Counted from the stretch's first letter, positions 41,699 to 50,230 are shown. The stretch: 55,965 nucleotides of DNA from Conexibacter sp. (GCA_018263295.1 JADFCZ010000027.1:1-55965); one strand, 5' to 3'. The notes: generated by a model not told the origin, from the letters alone. A program made the numbers and translations.

Positions 41699-42922
41699 AT
41701 GCGTCATCGGTTCGGGGTTTCTCTCGTCGTCCTGATCGCTCTCGGCCTGCTCGGCTCGGCGTCCGCGCAGGCGGCCCCGAAGGTGGCCGACACCTTCGCC
41801 GTCTCCGGCATGCCGGGCCGGGTCACGGAAGGGCCGGACGGCAACGTCTGGTTCCTGATCTCCGGCAGCGACGACGACAACGAGATCGGCATGATCGAGC
41901 CGAACGGAACCGTCACCGAGTACGACTCCGATGACCTCTCCAACGGCGTCGGAATCACCACCGGGCCCGACGACCGGCTCTGGGTGACCAAGTTCCAGGC
42001 CGTCGCCAGCTTCGACCCGGCCGACCCGACGACGGTCGACGTCACCTCGATCACCGACGTAGCCGGGCAGGACATCGCGATCGGTCCGGACGGCGACCTC
42101 TGGACGCCGGGCGACGGTGCCGTCGTCCAGATCCCGCCGGACGATCCCGGCAACTCGACCTCGCATCCGGTCACCGGCCTCAGCGGGCGCGGCATCGTCG
42201 CCGGCGGGGACGGCCGAATCTGGGTGGCCGACTTCGGCGGTCAGCGGATCGTCCGCATGAAGACCGACGGCGATTTCACTGAGTACAGCCTCTCGGCCGG
42301 CCCCCAGGGCATCGCGGCGGGCAGCAAGGAGCAGGTGGCTTACACCGTCCCCAACGCCGCAGACACGTTCGTCGGGCTGGTGACCTTCCCCGACGACCCG
42401 CTCGATGTCGAGATGCCCGACAACTCGGACCCGACGGGCATCGTCTTCGCACTCGACGGCGCCTACTGGACCGCGCGGTTCAACGCGAACGATCTCGGTC
42501 GGATAACGAGGTCGGGAGATGCGACGAGCCTCGGCGGCTTCCCGGCCAATTCCGGCCCCCGCTACCTGACAACGGGGGAGGGAGGAACCCTCTGGGTATC
42601 GCTGCAGACGACCGAGGAGATCGGCAAGGTCACCGGCGTCGAGCAGCCGAAGGGCCCGAAGGTGAAGATCACGAAGGAACCGAAGTCGAAGGTGAAGGCG
42701 AACGGGGGGAAGGCCAAGGTCAAGTTCGCCTTCGAGTCGAAGACGAAGGGCGCGAAGTTCAAGTGCTCGCTGGTCAAGCAGAGCAAGGGCGCCGATTACT
42801 CGGGTTGCAGGTCGCCGGAGACCTACAGGCTGAAGCCCGGGAAGTACGAGTTCGCGGTCAAGGCGAAGGCGGACGGCGTCTCCGGCAAGCCGGCCAAGGC
42901 GAAGTTCAAGGTCAAGGGTTGA
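41699..42922 (+). CDS. Secreted Vgb-like beta-propeller with C-terminal Ig-like module
   Basis: 407 residues from ATG 41699. Signal peptide (MRHRFGVSLVVLIALGLLG, cleavage near ASAQA). Propeller blades repeat a GITTGPDDRLWVTKF-like pattern at about 40-residue spacing, as in virginiamycin B lyase and NHL/SMP-30 relatives; the lyase active-site histidines were not identified, so the enzyme name is not claimed. Residues 320-407 are a Lys-rich Ig-like module with the signature KFAFES..GAKFKCSL..Y..CRSPETYRLKPGKYEFAVKA and two cysteines. I recall this module as frequent in secreted proteins of Thermoleophilia. Confidence 0.78.
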   Translation: MRHRFGVSLVVLIALGLLGSASAQAAPKVADTFAVSGMPGRVTEGPDGNVWFLISGSDDDNEIGMIEPNGTVTEYDSDDLSNGVGITTGPDDRLWVTKFQAVASFDPADPTTVDVTSITDVAGQDIAIGPDGDLWTPGDGAVVQIPPDDPGNSTSHPVTGLSGRGIVAGGDGRIWVADFGGQRIVRMKTDGDFTEYSLSAGPQGIAAGSKEQVAYTVPNAADTFVGLVTFPDDPLDVEMPDNSDPTGIVFALDGAYWTARFNANDLGRITRSGDATSLGGFPANSGPRYLTTGEGGTLWVSLQTTEEIGKVTGVEQPKGPKVKITKEPKSKVKANGGKAKVKFAFESKTKGAKFKCSLVKQSKGADYSGCRSPETYRLKPGKYEFAVKAKADGVSGKPAKAKFKVKG

Positions 42923-42954
42923 GCGGCCCGCCACGCGGGTAATCGACGCCTCCG

Positions 42955-43395
42955 ATGGGCGATTCGAAGTCACGATTCCCGAGCCGGCGCCTTGCCGTCG
43001 TCACCTGCATGGACTGCAGGATCAACCCGCTGGTGACCGCCGGCCTGCAGGAGGGCGAGGCGCACATCATCCGCAACGCCGGCGCGGTCGTGACCCCGGA
43101 CGTCCGCCGCTCGCTCGCGCTGTCGCAACGGGCGCTGCGCACCGACGAGGTCTGGATCGTCGTTCACACCGACTGCGGCGTCCTCGGCCTCGACGACCAG
43201 GCTTTCCTCGACGGGATCGAGCAGGACACCGGCATCCGGCCGGAATGGGAACCCGGCGGCTTCGAGTCCCTGGAGGCGGGCCTGCGCGAGGGAATCCGCA
43301 GGGTCGAGGACGACCCGGCGCTGAGCGCCGACAACGTCCGCGGCTTCATCCTCGACGTCGAATCCGGCGAGATGACCGAGGTCGAGCCCGGTTGA
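42955..43395 (+). CDS. Beta-carbonic anhydrase family protein
   Basis: 146 residues. Zinc ligands Cys18, His71 and Cys74 and the Asp20-Arg22 dyad are visible in VTCMDCRINP and VVHTDCGV; HIIRNAGAVVTPD follows the first ligand, as in the compact beta-class enzymes of mycobacteria (Rv1284 type). It should interconvert CO2 and bicarbonate in the cytoplasm. Its stop overlaps a TTG that starts the pentapeptide repeat gene (TTGA), so the two are co-translated. Confidence 0.9.
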   Translation: MGDSKSRFPSRRLAVVTCMDCRINPLVTAGLQEGEAHIIRNAGAVVTPDVRRSLALSQRALRTDEVWIVVHTDCGVLGLDDQAFLDGIEQDTGIRPEWEPGGFESLEAGLREGIRRVEDDPALSADNVRGFILDVESGEMTEVEPG

Positions 43396-44048
43396 CGGCC
43401 GCGGGGCCGCCGCGAACGCCGGACCCGCCCGATCTCCCGGAGGAGCTGGCCGACTCCGGACCGCCCGGCTCCGACGGCCTCGCCGACGCGGCCCTCGCCG
43501 ACGTCGACCTGACGGGAGCCGAGCTACGCGGCGCAGTCTTCGAGACCTGCAGGCTGACCGCCGTCGTCGCAACCGGCTGCGATCTCTCCGATGCGCGCTG
43601 GGTCGATGCCCACCTCGCGGGTTGCAACCTCGCCAACGGCCGCCTCCGCGGCGCCCGGATGCGGCGCGCGAGCCTGACCGAGTGCCGGCTCACGGGCCTG
43701 TCGATCGCCGAGGGCGGGCTCGACGACGTCACGGTCGCCGGATCGCAGGCCGACCTCGCCGACTTCGGCGGCGCCGGCCTGGACCGGGTCCGGTTCACCG
43801 ATTGCGACCTCAGCGGGTCGACCTGGGCCGATGCGAGGCTCCGCGACGTCGCCTTCGAGGGCTGCGACCTGCGCGAGGCCGACCTGCGCGAGGCCCGATT
43901 CGAGAACGTGGCGCTGCGTGGTTGCCGGATCGACGGGATCCGCGGCGCCGAGCGGCTCCGCGGCATCACGATGCCGCTCGACGACGTCGTCGCCGGCGCC
44001 GTGGTCTTCGCTACCGCCTGCGGCGTCAGGATCGCCCCGGAGGAGTGA
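43392..44048 (+). CDS. Pentapeptide repeat protein
   Basis: 218 residues from TTG 43392, coupled to the carbonic anhydrase gene. From residue 35 on, the sequence consists of five-residue A(D/N)LxX-like repeats (ADVDLTGAELRGAVF, CDLSDARW, CNLANGRLRGARMRRASL, CDLREADLREARF), which should fold as a right-handed quadrilateral beta-helix. Cysteines recur at repeat corners. Some such proteins mimic DNA and protect gyrase, others bind membranes or regulate enzymes; no specific role is evident. Confidence 0.82.
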   Translation: MTAAGPPRTPDPPDLPEELADSGPPGSDGLADAALADVDLTGAELRGAVFETCRLTAVVATGCDLSDARWVDAHLAGCNLANGRLRGARMRRASLTECRLTGLSIAEGGLDDVTVAGSQADLADFGGAGLDRVRFTDCDLSGSTWADARLRDVAFEGCDLREADLREARFENVALRGCRIDGIRGAERLRGITMPLDDVVAGAVVFATACGVRIAPEE

Positions 44049-44145
44049 TGCGAGCGCACCAGCCCCGGGATCCGTCCGAAATGCCCGATTCAACGCACGA
44101 TAATCGACGTTATGTAGACCTGATGGCGGGAGGACACGGCAGGGA

Positions 44146-44151
44146 TGTCGA
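44146..44151 (+). promoter_or_regulatory. TGTCGA, candidate ECF42 -35 element
   Basis: TGTCGA lies 79 bases before the YCII protein ATG. The family name ECF42 and its TGTCGA-type -35 element are recalled knowledge. A matching -10 at the usual spacing is only partial (CGCTC at 44169). Confidence 0.3.
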
Positions 44152-44224
44152 GAACCGGCGATCGGCTCCGCTCAGACGGGTAAAGGCCCCGCAACGGGCG
44201 CGGCCCCGACACAAGGAGATCGAG

Positions 44225-44620
44225 ATGCCCAGGTACCTACTGCTCAAGCACTACCGCGGCGGCCCCGAGCCGCATCACCCGTTCCCGCCGATGGACCAAT
44301 GGGCGCCCGAGGACGTCGAGGCGCACATGTCCTTCCTCAGGAACATCCGCGACTCGCTCAAGGAGACCGGCGAGTACGTCGACGGTCAGGCGCTGACCCC
44401 GGAGAACACGTGGGTTCGCTGGGGCGGTCCGGACGCCGCGCCCGTGACGACCGAGGGCCCGCACCCGGAGACCAGCGACCTCGTGGCCGGCTGGTACATG
44501 GTCGACGTCGACTCCCACGAGCGGGCGCTCGAGATCGCCGCGGAGGTCTCATCCGAGCCGGGTCCGGGCGGCGAGCCGCTCTACGAGTGGATTGCCGTCC
44601 GGGAACTGATGACCGAGTAG
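44225..44620 (+). CDS. YCII/DGPF-domain protein
   Basis: 131 residues from ATG 44225 with AAGGAG 6 bases upstream. Ferredoxin-like YCII fold: MPRYLLLKHY strand, HMSFLRNIRDSLKETGEYVDGQAL helix, then GWYMVDVDSHERALEIAAEVSSEPGPGGEPLYEWIAVREL. The genes of this family are typically next to ECF sigma factors of the ECF42 group, as seen here: the sigma factor gene starts 16 bases downstream. The molecular function is not established. Confidence 0.85.
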   Translation: MPRYLLLKHYRGGPEPHHPFPPMDQWAPEDVEAHMSFLRNIRDSLKETGEYVDGQALTPENTWVRWGGPDAAPVTTEGPHPETSDLVAGWYMVDVDSHERALEIAAEVSSEPGPGGEPLYEWIAVRELMTE

Positions 44621-44636
44621 ACCGCGGTTCGGCGCC

Positions 44637-45851
44637 GTGAGCGGGGAACCCCTGATGCGACTGGACGAGGGCGCCCTCCGCGCCCTCGTCCCGCGGGTGC
44701 TCGCGGGCCTCGTCCGCCGCGGCGAGGACTTCGACGCCGCCGAAGACGCTCTGCAGGAAGCGCTGCTCGAGGCGATGCGCTCCTGGCCCGAGCACCCGCC
44801 GCGCGACCCGCAGGCGTGGCTGACCACCGTCGCGACCCGGCGGCTGATCGACGCCCGTCGCAGCGAGGCGGCCCGGCAGCGCCGCGAGGAGGCCATCGGG
44901 GCCGATCGGCCGCCCGCGGCCGACCTCGGTGACTTCACGTCCGAGCCCGGCGACGACACCCTGTTCCTGCTCTTCTGCTGCTGCAGCCCCGACCTCTCGC
45001 CCGCATCCCAGGTCGCGTTGACCCTGCGGGCGGTCGGCGGACTGACGACGCGCGAGATCGCCGACGCCTTCTACGTCCCCGAGGTGACGATGGCACAGCG
45101 GATCAGCCGCGCAAAGCGGACCCTGCGCGGTCGCCGGCTCGACAGCCCCGGCGACCTCGCGGTCGTCCTCCGCGTCCTCTACCTGATCTACACGACCGGC
45201 CATACCGAGCGGATCGACCTCGCCCCGGAGGCGATCCGTCTCGCCCGCCAGCTGACCCTCGCCACCGAGGAGCCCGAAGCGCGCGGGCTGCTGGCCCTGA
45301 TGCTCCTCAACCACGCCCGGCTTCCCGCGCGGACCGACGCCGAGGGCCGGATCGTCCCGCTCGACCGCCAGGACCGCAGCCTCTGGGACGCGCGCGAGAT
45401 CGCCGAGGGCGTCCGGGTCCTGCAATCGGCGCTCGCGATGCAGACCGACGAGCGACCTCCCGGCCGTTACGAGATCGAGGCCGCCATCGCGGCCCTCCAC
45501 GACGATGCGGCGAGCGCCGAGGAGACCGACTGGGACCAGATCCTCGGCTGGTACGACGACCTCCTGGCCCTCTCGGCGGACCCGGCGAGCGAGGACCCCG
45601 CCGCCGTGCTCGGCCGCGCCGTCGCCGTCGGGCACGTCCATGGCGGCGCCGCCGGCCTGCGCGAGACCGACCGGCTCGGCGATGCGATCGGCGAGCGACA
45701 CCGCTGGCACGCCGTCCGCGCCCACCTGCACGAGCTCGACGGCGACCTGGGCGCCGCCGCCGAGGCCTACGCCGAAGCCGCCCGCCGGGCCACGAACGTC
45801 TCCGAGCGCGACCACCTGGTCCGCCAGGCGGCCCGCGCAAGAGCGGCCTGA
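44637..45851 (+). CDS. ECF42-type sigma factor with C-terminal TPR-like extension
   Basis: 404 residues from GTG 44637 (ATG 44655 possible). Sigma region 2 (about 15-85: AEDALQEALLEAMRSWP, DPQAWLTTVATRRLIDARR), region 4 (about 120-180: TLRAVGGLTTREIADAFYV, EVTMAQRISRAKRTL) and a long C-terminal DUF6596/TPR-like domain (YTTGHTERIDLAPEAIRLARQL, LLALMLLNHARLPARTDAEG). This extension and the neighbouring YCII gene are hallmarks of group ECF42, which lacks a classical anti-sigma factor and is thought to be controlled through its own C-terminal part. No anti-sigma gene is seen here. Confidence 0.9.
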   Translation: MSGEPLMRLDEGALRALVPRVLAGLVRRGEDFDAAEDALQEALLEAMRSWPEHPPRDPQAWLTTVATRRLIDARRSEAARQRREEAIGADRPPAADLGDFTSEPGDDTLFLLFCCCSPDLSPASQVALTLRAVGGLTTREIADAFYVPEVTMAQRISRAKRTLRGRRLDSPGDLAVVLRVLYLIYTTGHTERIDLAPEAIRLARQLTLATEEPEARGLLALMLLNHARLPARTDAEGRIVPLDRQDRSLWDAREIAEGVRVLQSALAMQTDERPPGRYEIEAAIAALHDDAASAEETDWDQILGWYDDLLALSADPASEDPAAVLGRAVAVGHVHGGAAGLRETDRLGDAIGERHRWHAVRAHLHELDGDLGAAAEAYAEAARRATNVSERDHLVRQAARARAA

Positions 45852-45925
45852 GCGGATCCACCCCTCCCCGGCCGGTTCCATCGCCGCCGGGCTCTACCGT
45901 CGGCACCGCAACATCCGCTCCCCGA

Positions 45926-45950
45926 GCGGGTTTCGTACCTGCGAACCCGC
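45926..45950. repeat. Inverted repeat between sigma factor and sulfatase genes
   Basis: GCGGGTT (45926-45932) pairs with AACCCGC (45944-45950), 11-base loop. No T-run follows. It could be a sigma-gene 3' hairpin or an operator for the sulfatase gene. Confidence 0.35.
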
Positions 45951-45994
45951 CGGTTGCGGGCCGGCTGCGATTGTGAGGAATTTAAGAGGGCTTT

Positions 45995-47440
45995 GTGAGC
46001 GATCTGTATAAGAAGTTGCCCATGCCCGCCGTCTCGAGGGGGAAAATCGCGTTCGCAGCGCTGCTCGGCGTGCTGCTGCTCGTCGTCCTGGCGATCTTCG
46101 GCTCCACCCGCGGCCGCGCCGCGCGTGAGCCGGTCGTCAACCGGCCCGACGTCGCGATCGTCGGGCCCGACGCGACGGGCAAGCCCGTCGTCGGCGACGT
46201 CTCGGGCAAGCGCCCGAACATCCTCCTGATCATCACCGACGACCAGGAGAAGTCCTCGATGCGGGCGATGCCGAACACGTTGCGGCTGTTCAAGCGCGAG
46301 GGCGTCGACTTCAACCACGGCTACGTGACGACTCCGCTCTGCTGCCCGGCCCGGGCGACGATGTACTCGGGCCTGTACGCGCACAACCACGGGATCATCA
46401 CCAACAACCCGAACAACCAGTTCGGCGACACCTACCTCTGGGAGCAGACCTTCCCGGCCGTCCTCCAGAGCTCGGGCTACTACACCGGTCAGTTCGGCAA
46501 GTACCTGAACGGCTGGGACAAGGACGTCGAGGGCGACGCCGGCTTCGACGTCTTCCGCGACGACTACAACGGGATCGAGCACAACCGCAAGGAGCGCAGC
46601 AAGGCCGACATCCTGACCGCGCGTCGCGGCGCCCGCTTCGTCAAGGACCGCGAGGCCAGCGACTCGCAGCCGTGGATGATGACCCTCTCGCTGCGCTCGC
46701 CGCACACGCCGCTCGTGCCCGAGAAGAAGTACCTGAACGCCGACGTCCCCAAGTTCAAGCCGCCGATCTCGTTCAACGAGACCGACCTCTCCGACAAGCC
46801 CAGGTATCTCCGCGAGAAGCGCCACGACAAGTCGCTGGGTTACATAACCAAGCGCTTCCAGAAGTACGAGCAGACGCTGCTCTCCGCCGACGCCGGAATC
46901 GCCAAGGTGTTCCGGACGCTCGACGCCACCGGCGAGAACCGCGACACGCTCGCGATCTTCGTCTCCGACAACGGATTCCTGTTCGGCGCCCACGGCGTCC
47001 TCGGCAAGGTCTTCCCCTACCAGGAGGCCACGAACGTACCGATGTACATGCGCTGGCCGGCCGAGCTTGGCAAGCGCCCGCGGCTCGACTCGCGCCTGGT
47101 CGCCAACGTCGACTTCGCGCCGACCTTCTACGACGTCGCCGGCGTCGCGCCCGGCTACCAGGTCGACGGCAAGTCCCTGTTCGACCCCGGGAACGACCGC
47201 GACTACATGCTCACCGAAGCGGTGAAGTGGAAGGCGCTCCAGGACAAGGACGGCTCGCTGATCGAGACCCGGGACGCGGGTGGCGGCAAGCCGTTCGTCG
47301 AGTACTACAACTGGAACGTTGACCCCGGCGAGATGGACGGCGAGCCCCGGCTGAACAACTCGACGCAGAAGCAGCGCTTCCGCGAGATGAGCGACGTCCT
47401 CGACCGGGTCAAGGACTGCGCGGGCTCCGACTGCCCGTAG
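45995..47440 (+). CDS. Membrane-anchored sulfatase family protein
   Basis: 481 residues from GTG 45995, with an AAGAGGG ribosome site upstream. A single N-terminal membrane helix (19-36) anchors an extracytoplasmic sulfatase domain. Metal-site ITDD (81-83), the formylglycine motif Cys116-Cys-Pro-Ala-Arg120 (PLCCPARATMYSG), the SPHTPLVPEKKY segment and VSDNGFLFGAHG are visible. Residue 116 must be oxidised to formylglycine by an FGE-type enzyme, not seen here. The order of motifs resembles arylsulfatase and N-acetylglucosamine-6-sulfatase-like proteins. The substrate may be sulfated polysaccharide, but phosphonate or phosphodiester substrates occur in the superfamily. Confidence 0.88.
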   Translation: MSDLYKKLPMPAVSRGKIAFAALLGVLLLVVLAIFGSTRGRAAREPVVNRPDVAIVGPDATGKPVVGDVSGKRPNILLIITDDQEKSSMRAMPNTLRLFKREGVDFNHGYVTTPLCCPARATMYSGLYAHNHGIITNNPNNQFGDTYLWEQTFPAVLQSSGYYTGQFGKYLNGWDKDVEGDAGFDVFRDDYNGIEHNRKERSKADILTARRGARFVKDREASDSQPWMMTLSLRSPHTPLVPEKKYLNADVPKFKPPISFNETDLSDKPRYLREKRHDKSLGYITKRFQKYEQTLLSADAGIAKVFRTLDATGENRDTLAIFVSDNGFLFGAHGVLGKVFPYQEATNVPMYMRWPAELGKRPRLDSRLVANVDFAPTFYDVAGVAPGYQVDGKSLFDPGNDRDYMLTEAVKWKALQDKDGSLIETRDAGGGKPFVEYYNWNVDPGEMDGEPRLNNSTQKQRFREMSDVLDRVKDCAGSDCP

Positions 47441-47456
47441 GCGCTTCCGCGCCTCC

Positions 47457-47999
47457 TCAGTTCAGCGAGGGGTCCTCGGGCATCCGCGCCACGAGCGCGT
47501 ACTCCCCGCCCTTGCGCTCCAGCACGTCGCTCCAGAGCGTCGCGGGGTCGTCCGGGAACAACTCGGGCGGGATCGGCGGCTCGACGAACCACGCCTCCTC
47601 CTCGAGCTCGGCCTCGAGCTGCCCTGGCCCCCAGCCGGAGAAGCCCGCGTAGACGCGTCCGCGGCGGACCGCCTCCGGCAGCTCCTCGAGATCGGTCGAA
47701 GCGGAGACGAGGCCGACGTCGGCCACCACGATCCACGCGGCCTTCTCGGGGTCCGTGAACTCGCCGAGGACGACGAGTGACTCGGGCTGGACCGGGCCGC
47801 CGACGAAAACGGGCTCGGCGACGGCGATCGACGCGAGCTCCGGCAGGACCTCCTCGACCTCGGTGTCGGCGGGCCGGTTGAGGACGATCCCCATCGCACC
47901 CTCGTCGCCGTGCTCGGTTATCAGCACGACCGAGCGGACGAAGTTCGGGTCCTGAAGCGCCGGTGAGGCGACGAGCAGTTTCCCGCGAAGCGATTCCAC
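47457..47999 (-). CDS. YqgE/AlgH family protein (UPF0301)
   Basis: 180 residues from GTG 47999. Family motifs: GKLLVASPALQDPNFVRSVVLI, GAMGIVLNRP, VFVGGPVQPESLVVL, FSGWGPGQLEAELEEEAWFV. The family is widespread and structurally known but has no established biochemical role. The GTG is supported by TAGCCT ending 6 bases upstream. It is divergent from the thioredoxin gene at 48080. Confidence 0.9.
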   Translation of the reverse strand: MESLRGKLLVASPALQDPNFVRSVVLITEHGDEGAMGIVLNRPADTEVEEVLPELASIAVAEPVFVGGPVQPESLVVLGEFTDPEKAAWIVVADVGLVSASTDLEELPEAVRRGRVYAGFSGWGPGQLEAELEEEAWFVEPPIPPELFPDDPATLWSDVLERKGGEYALVARMPEDPSLN

Positions 48000-48005
48000 G
48001 CGATC

Positions 48006-48011
48006 AGGCTA
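48006..48011 (-). promoter_or_regulatory. -10 element TAGCCT for leaderless YqgE gene
   Basis: The minus-strand TAGCCT ends 6 bases before GTG 47999. Confidence 0.5.
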
Positions 48012-48065
48012 GCGCGGAGCCGGACGGCCCATCCCCGACCGGCCGGGGCCGCCCCCGCGCCTCTC

Positions 48066-48071
48066 TAAGCT
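48066..48071 (+). promoter_or_regulatory. -10 element TAAGCT for leaderless thioredoxin-TPR gene
   Basis: TAAGCT ends 8 bases before ATG 48080. Confidence 0.5.
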
Positions 48072-48079
48072 TGCGGGCG

Positions 48080-48820
48080 ATGATCCGCGAGGTCACCGAG
48101 GCCAGCTTCCAGCAGGACGTGATCGACCGCTCCCACGAGGTTCCGGTCGTCGTCGACTTCTGGGCCGAGTGGTGCGGTCCGTGTCGCCAGCTCGGACCGG
48201 CCCTCGAGGCCGAGGCCGGCAGGCGCAGCGATTCCGTCGACCTGGCCAAGGTCGACGTGGACTCCAACCAGGATCTGGCCCAGCGGTTCGGCATTCAGGG
48301 GATACCGGCGGTCAAGGCCTTCGTCGACGGCGCGGTGAGCGAGGAGTTCACCGGGGCGATCCCGCCGGTCCAGGTCAAGGCGTTCTTCGACGCGCTCGCG
48401 CCCTCCGAGGCCGACGTGCTCGCGGCCTCCGACGACGAGGCCTCGCTGCGGCGGGCACTCGAACTCGACCCGGCTCACCGCGAGGCAGCGATCAGGCTCG
48501 CCCGGCTGCTGCTCGCCGGGGGCGATGCCGACGGCGCGGGTGCCGTGCTAACCGCGTTCGAGGACGACTTCGAGGCGTCGGCGATCCTGGCCCGGATCGA
48601 GCTCGGCGCCGACGACCCGGCGGCGGCCGCGATTGCCGCCCGGGACGAGGGCGACGTGGAGCGAGCGCTCGAGCTCCTGCAGGAGCAGATCGCCGCAGCG
48701 GACGATCCCGACCGGGTCGATCTGCTGCGCCGGGTGATGGTGGGGATCTTCACCGAGCTCGGGCCGACCAGCGAGCTCGCACGCGATCATCGCCGCCGGC
48801 TGGCGCTGGCGATCACCTGA
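48080..48820 (+). CDS. Thioredoxin with C-terminal TPR domain (YbbN/CnoX-like)
   Basis: 246 residues from ATG 48080. Residues 1-108 form a thioredoxin with active site Trp31-Cys32-Gly-Pro-Cys35 and cis-Pro in GIQGIPAV. The rest is helical and TPR-like (LRRALELDPAHREAAIRLARLLLAGGDADGA, ERALELLQEQIAA). This architecture matches YbbN/CnoX, a chaperone-like thioredoxin; the E. coli protein has lost one cysteine, whereas the full CGPC is kept here, so redox activity is likely. ccdA follows 9 bases downstream and could pass electrons across the membrane, though this protein is cytoplasmic. Confidence 0.88.
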   Translation: MIREVTEASFQQDVIDRSHEVPVVVDFWAEWCGPCRQLGPALEAEAGRRSDSVDLAKVDVDSNQDLAQRFGIQGIPAVKAFVDGAVSEEFTGAIPPVQVKAFFDALAPSEADVLAASDDEASLRRALELDPAHREAAIRLARLLLAGGDADGAGAVLTAFEDDFEASAILARIELGADDPAAAAIAARDEGDVERALELLQEQIAAADDPDRVDLLRRVMVGIFTELGPTSELARDHRRRLALAIT

Positions 48821-48829
48821 GCGGGTCCG

Positions 48830-49570
48830 ATGCCGGAGATCGGTGGAGTCGGACTGCTGACCGCCCTGTTCGCGGGCATGGTCTCGTTCTTCTCCCCCTG
48901 CGTCCTGCCGCTCGTGCCGGGCTACCTGTCGGCCGTCACGGGGATCTCGGCCGCCGAGCTCGATCGCGCGAGCTGGCGCAGCGTCGTCCCCCCCGCCCTC
49001 GTCTTCATCGCGAGCTTCTCGACGATCTTCATCCTGCTCGGGCTGACCGCCGTCGGCCTGACCCAGACGCTGCGGCAGAACCAGGACACGCTCGACAAGG
49101 TCGCCGGCGTCCTGATCATTGCCATGGGCGTCCTCTTCGTCGCCCAGCTCTTCGTCGTCAAGCTGAACCGCGAGTGGCGGGTCGAGGCGCTGATCGAGCG
49201 CGCCGGGAGCGGCGGGCCGCTGATCGCGGGCGCCGCCTTCGCAATCGCCTGGACGCCGTGCATCGGCCCGACCCTGGCGGCGATCCTCGCCCTCGCCGGC
49301 TCCACCGGCTCGGTCCTCGAGGGCGGCCTCATGCTCGCCGTCTACTCGCTCGGCCTCGCGATCCCGTTCCTGCTGACGGCGATCGCCTTCGCCCGGATGA
49401 CGACCGCCTTCGGCTTCATCAAGCGCCACTACGCGGCGATCATGGCGATCGGCGGCGTCGTCCTGATCGTCATGGGCGTCCTCGTCTTCACCGGTGAGCT
49501 CACGCGCCTCAACCTCGAGGCGCAACAGGCCCTGGACGACATGGGCATCAACTTCTTCAACGAGATATGA
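48830..49570 (+). CDS. ccdA: Cytochrome c biogenesis/thiol transport protein CcdA
   Basis: 246 residues with six membrane helices. The two redox cysteines lie in the first helix (FFSPCVLPLVPGYLS) and in the fourth (IAWTPCIGPTLAAIL), as in CcdA/DsbD-gamma proteins. It moves reducing equivalents from cytoplasmic thioredoxin to extracytoplasmic partners, including apocytochrome c, which is relevant to the cytochrome at 22611. It is co-directional with the thioredoxin-TPR gene. The stop is followed after two bases by the second REP-like hairpin. Confidence 0.92.
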   Translation: MPEIGGVGLLTALFAGMVSFFSPCVLPLVPGYLSAVTGISAAELDRASWRSVVPPALVFIASFSTIFILLGLTAVGLTQTLRQNQDTLDKVAGVLIIAMGVLFVAQLFVVKLNREWRVEALIERAGSGGPLIAGAAFAIAWTPCIGPTLAAILALAGSTGSVLEGGLMLAVYSLGLAIPFLLTAIAFARMTTAFGFIKRHYAAIMAIGGVVLIVMGVLVFTGELTRLNLEAQQALDDMGINFFNEI

Positions 49571-49611
49571 CCCCGGCGAAATGCTCCGCTTCGCGTCCGC
49601 TTTCGCCGGTC
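49571..49611. repeat. REP-like hairpin, copy 2 (after ccdA)
   Basis: Stem CCGGCGAAA (49573-49581) with TTTCGCCGG (49601-49609), 19-base loop differing at one position from copy 1 at 10546-10586. One stem pair is G-C in copy 1 and A-T here, a compensatory change. Confidence 0.6.
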
Positions 49612-49836
49612 GGCAATGACGGAACGTGGCGGGATGACATATGTGTTGGGCCCAGCCGAGGGACCGATTCGACAGTTTGATTCCCGGTGGCAGATAACGC
49701 ACCTCACAGGTTCGTTTCCTGCCAACCACCCACGAGGCGACAGCCCGAACGCCGTCCGCCCACCTCCCCCTCACTGCCAAGCCACCGCACACGCGGCGTG
49801 CGACCCCCGGCGTGAGCCGAATCGGACCCTCAGCCC
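49612..49836. other. Non-coding stretch between ccdA and a hypothetical gene
   Basis: No credible gene is seen. The part 49616-49740 is visibly less GC-rich than its surroundings and can form a hairpin (GGTGGCAG near 49687 with CTGCCAACC near 49721). A T-arm-like GGTTCG occurs but no full tRNA fold. The rest is C-rich spacer. Confidence 0.4.
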
Positions 49837-50157
49837 TCAGACCTCGCGGCCCGGATCCCCCCGCTGAGGTCCCACCGGGACTGGCACCTCGACCGGCTCT
49901 CCGACCTCGATCTCGGTGCCGACGGCCTCGGTCTCCTCGAGGCCGGCGCCGTCGAGGTCGCGCGAGCAGACGATCCGGAAGCGGCCGGTGCCGAGCTCGG
50001 GATCGGGGACGATCGGCAGGCCGCGGATCTCCTCCCAGCCGAGACGCTCGACCTCGAACGGGTTCATCCTCACCTCCGCCGCCGGGAACGGGCAGCCCGA
50101 GTTGTGCTGGTCGATCGCCTTCGAGATGGCCTCGAGGTTCTTCGCCTCCGCACCCAC
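49837..50157 (-). CDS. Hypothetical protein
   Basis: 106 residues from GTG 50157. I do not recognise the family. It is acidic and hydrophilic, with no signal peptide or membrane helix. It has a conserved-looking core, NPFEVERLGWEEIRGLPIVPD and GRFRIVCSRD, and ends in a Pro/Val-rich tail. The gene is supported by TACCTT 6 bases before the GTG, the same spacing as at its neighbours, and by consistent codon use. Confidence 0.6.
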   Translation of the reverse strand: MGAEAKNLEAISKAIDQHNSGCPFPAAEVRMNPFEVERLGWEEIRGLPIVPDPELGTGRFRIVCSRDLDGAGLEETEAVGTEIEVGEPVEVPVPVGPQRGDPGREV

Positions 50158-50163
50158 GCGTCC

Positions 50164-50169
50164 AAGGTA
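50164..50169 (-). promoter_or_regulatory. -10 element TACCTT for the hypothetical gene
   Basis: The minus-strand TACCTT ends 6 bases before GTG 50157. Confidence 0.45.
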
Positions 50170-50230
50170 CCAGCGCGGGCCCGGATTCCGCGAGCTCAGG
50201 GAACCGACGCAGGAAAGGCGCTTCCTTGAT

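Noticed and set aside
49680-49740. tRNA-like T-arm (GGTTCG) followed by CCA-like sequence
   Set aside because: No matching acceptor, D- or anticodon arms could be drawn, so no tRNA is called.
49616-49867. Small open frame after ccdA
   Set aside because: No recognisable family and no ribosome site or TAnnnT box; overlaps the end of the minus-strand hypothetical gene.
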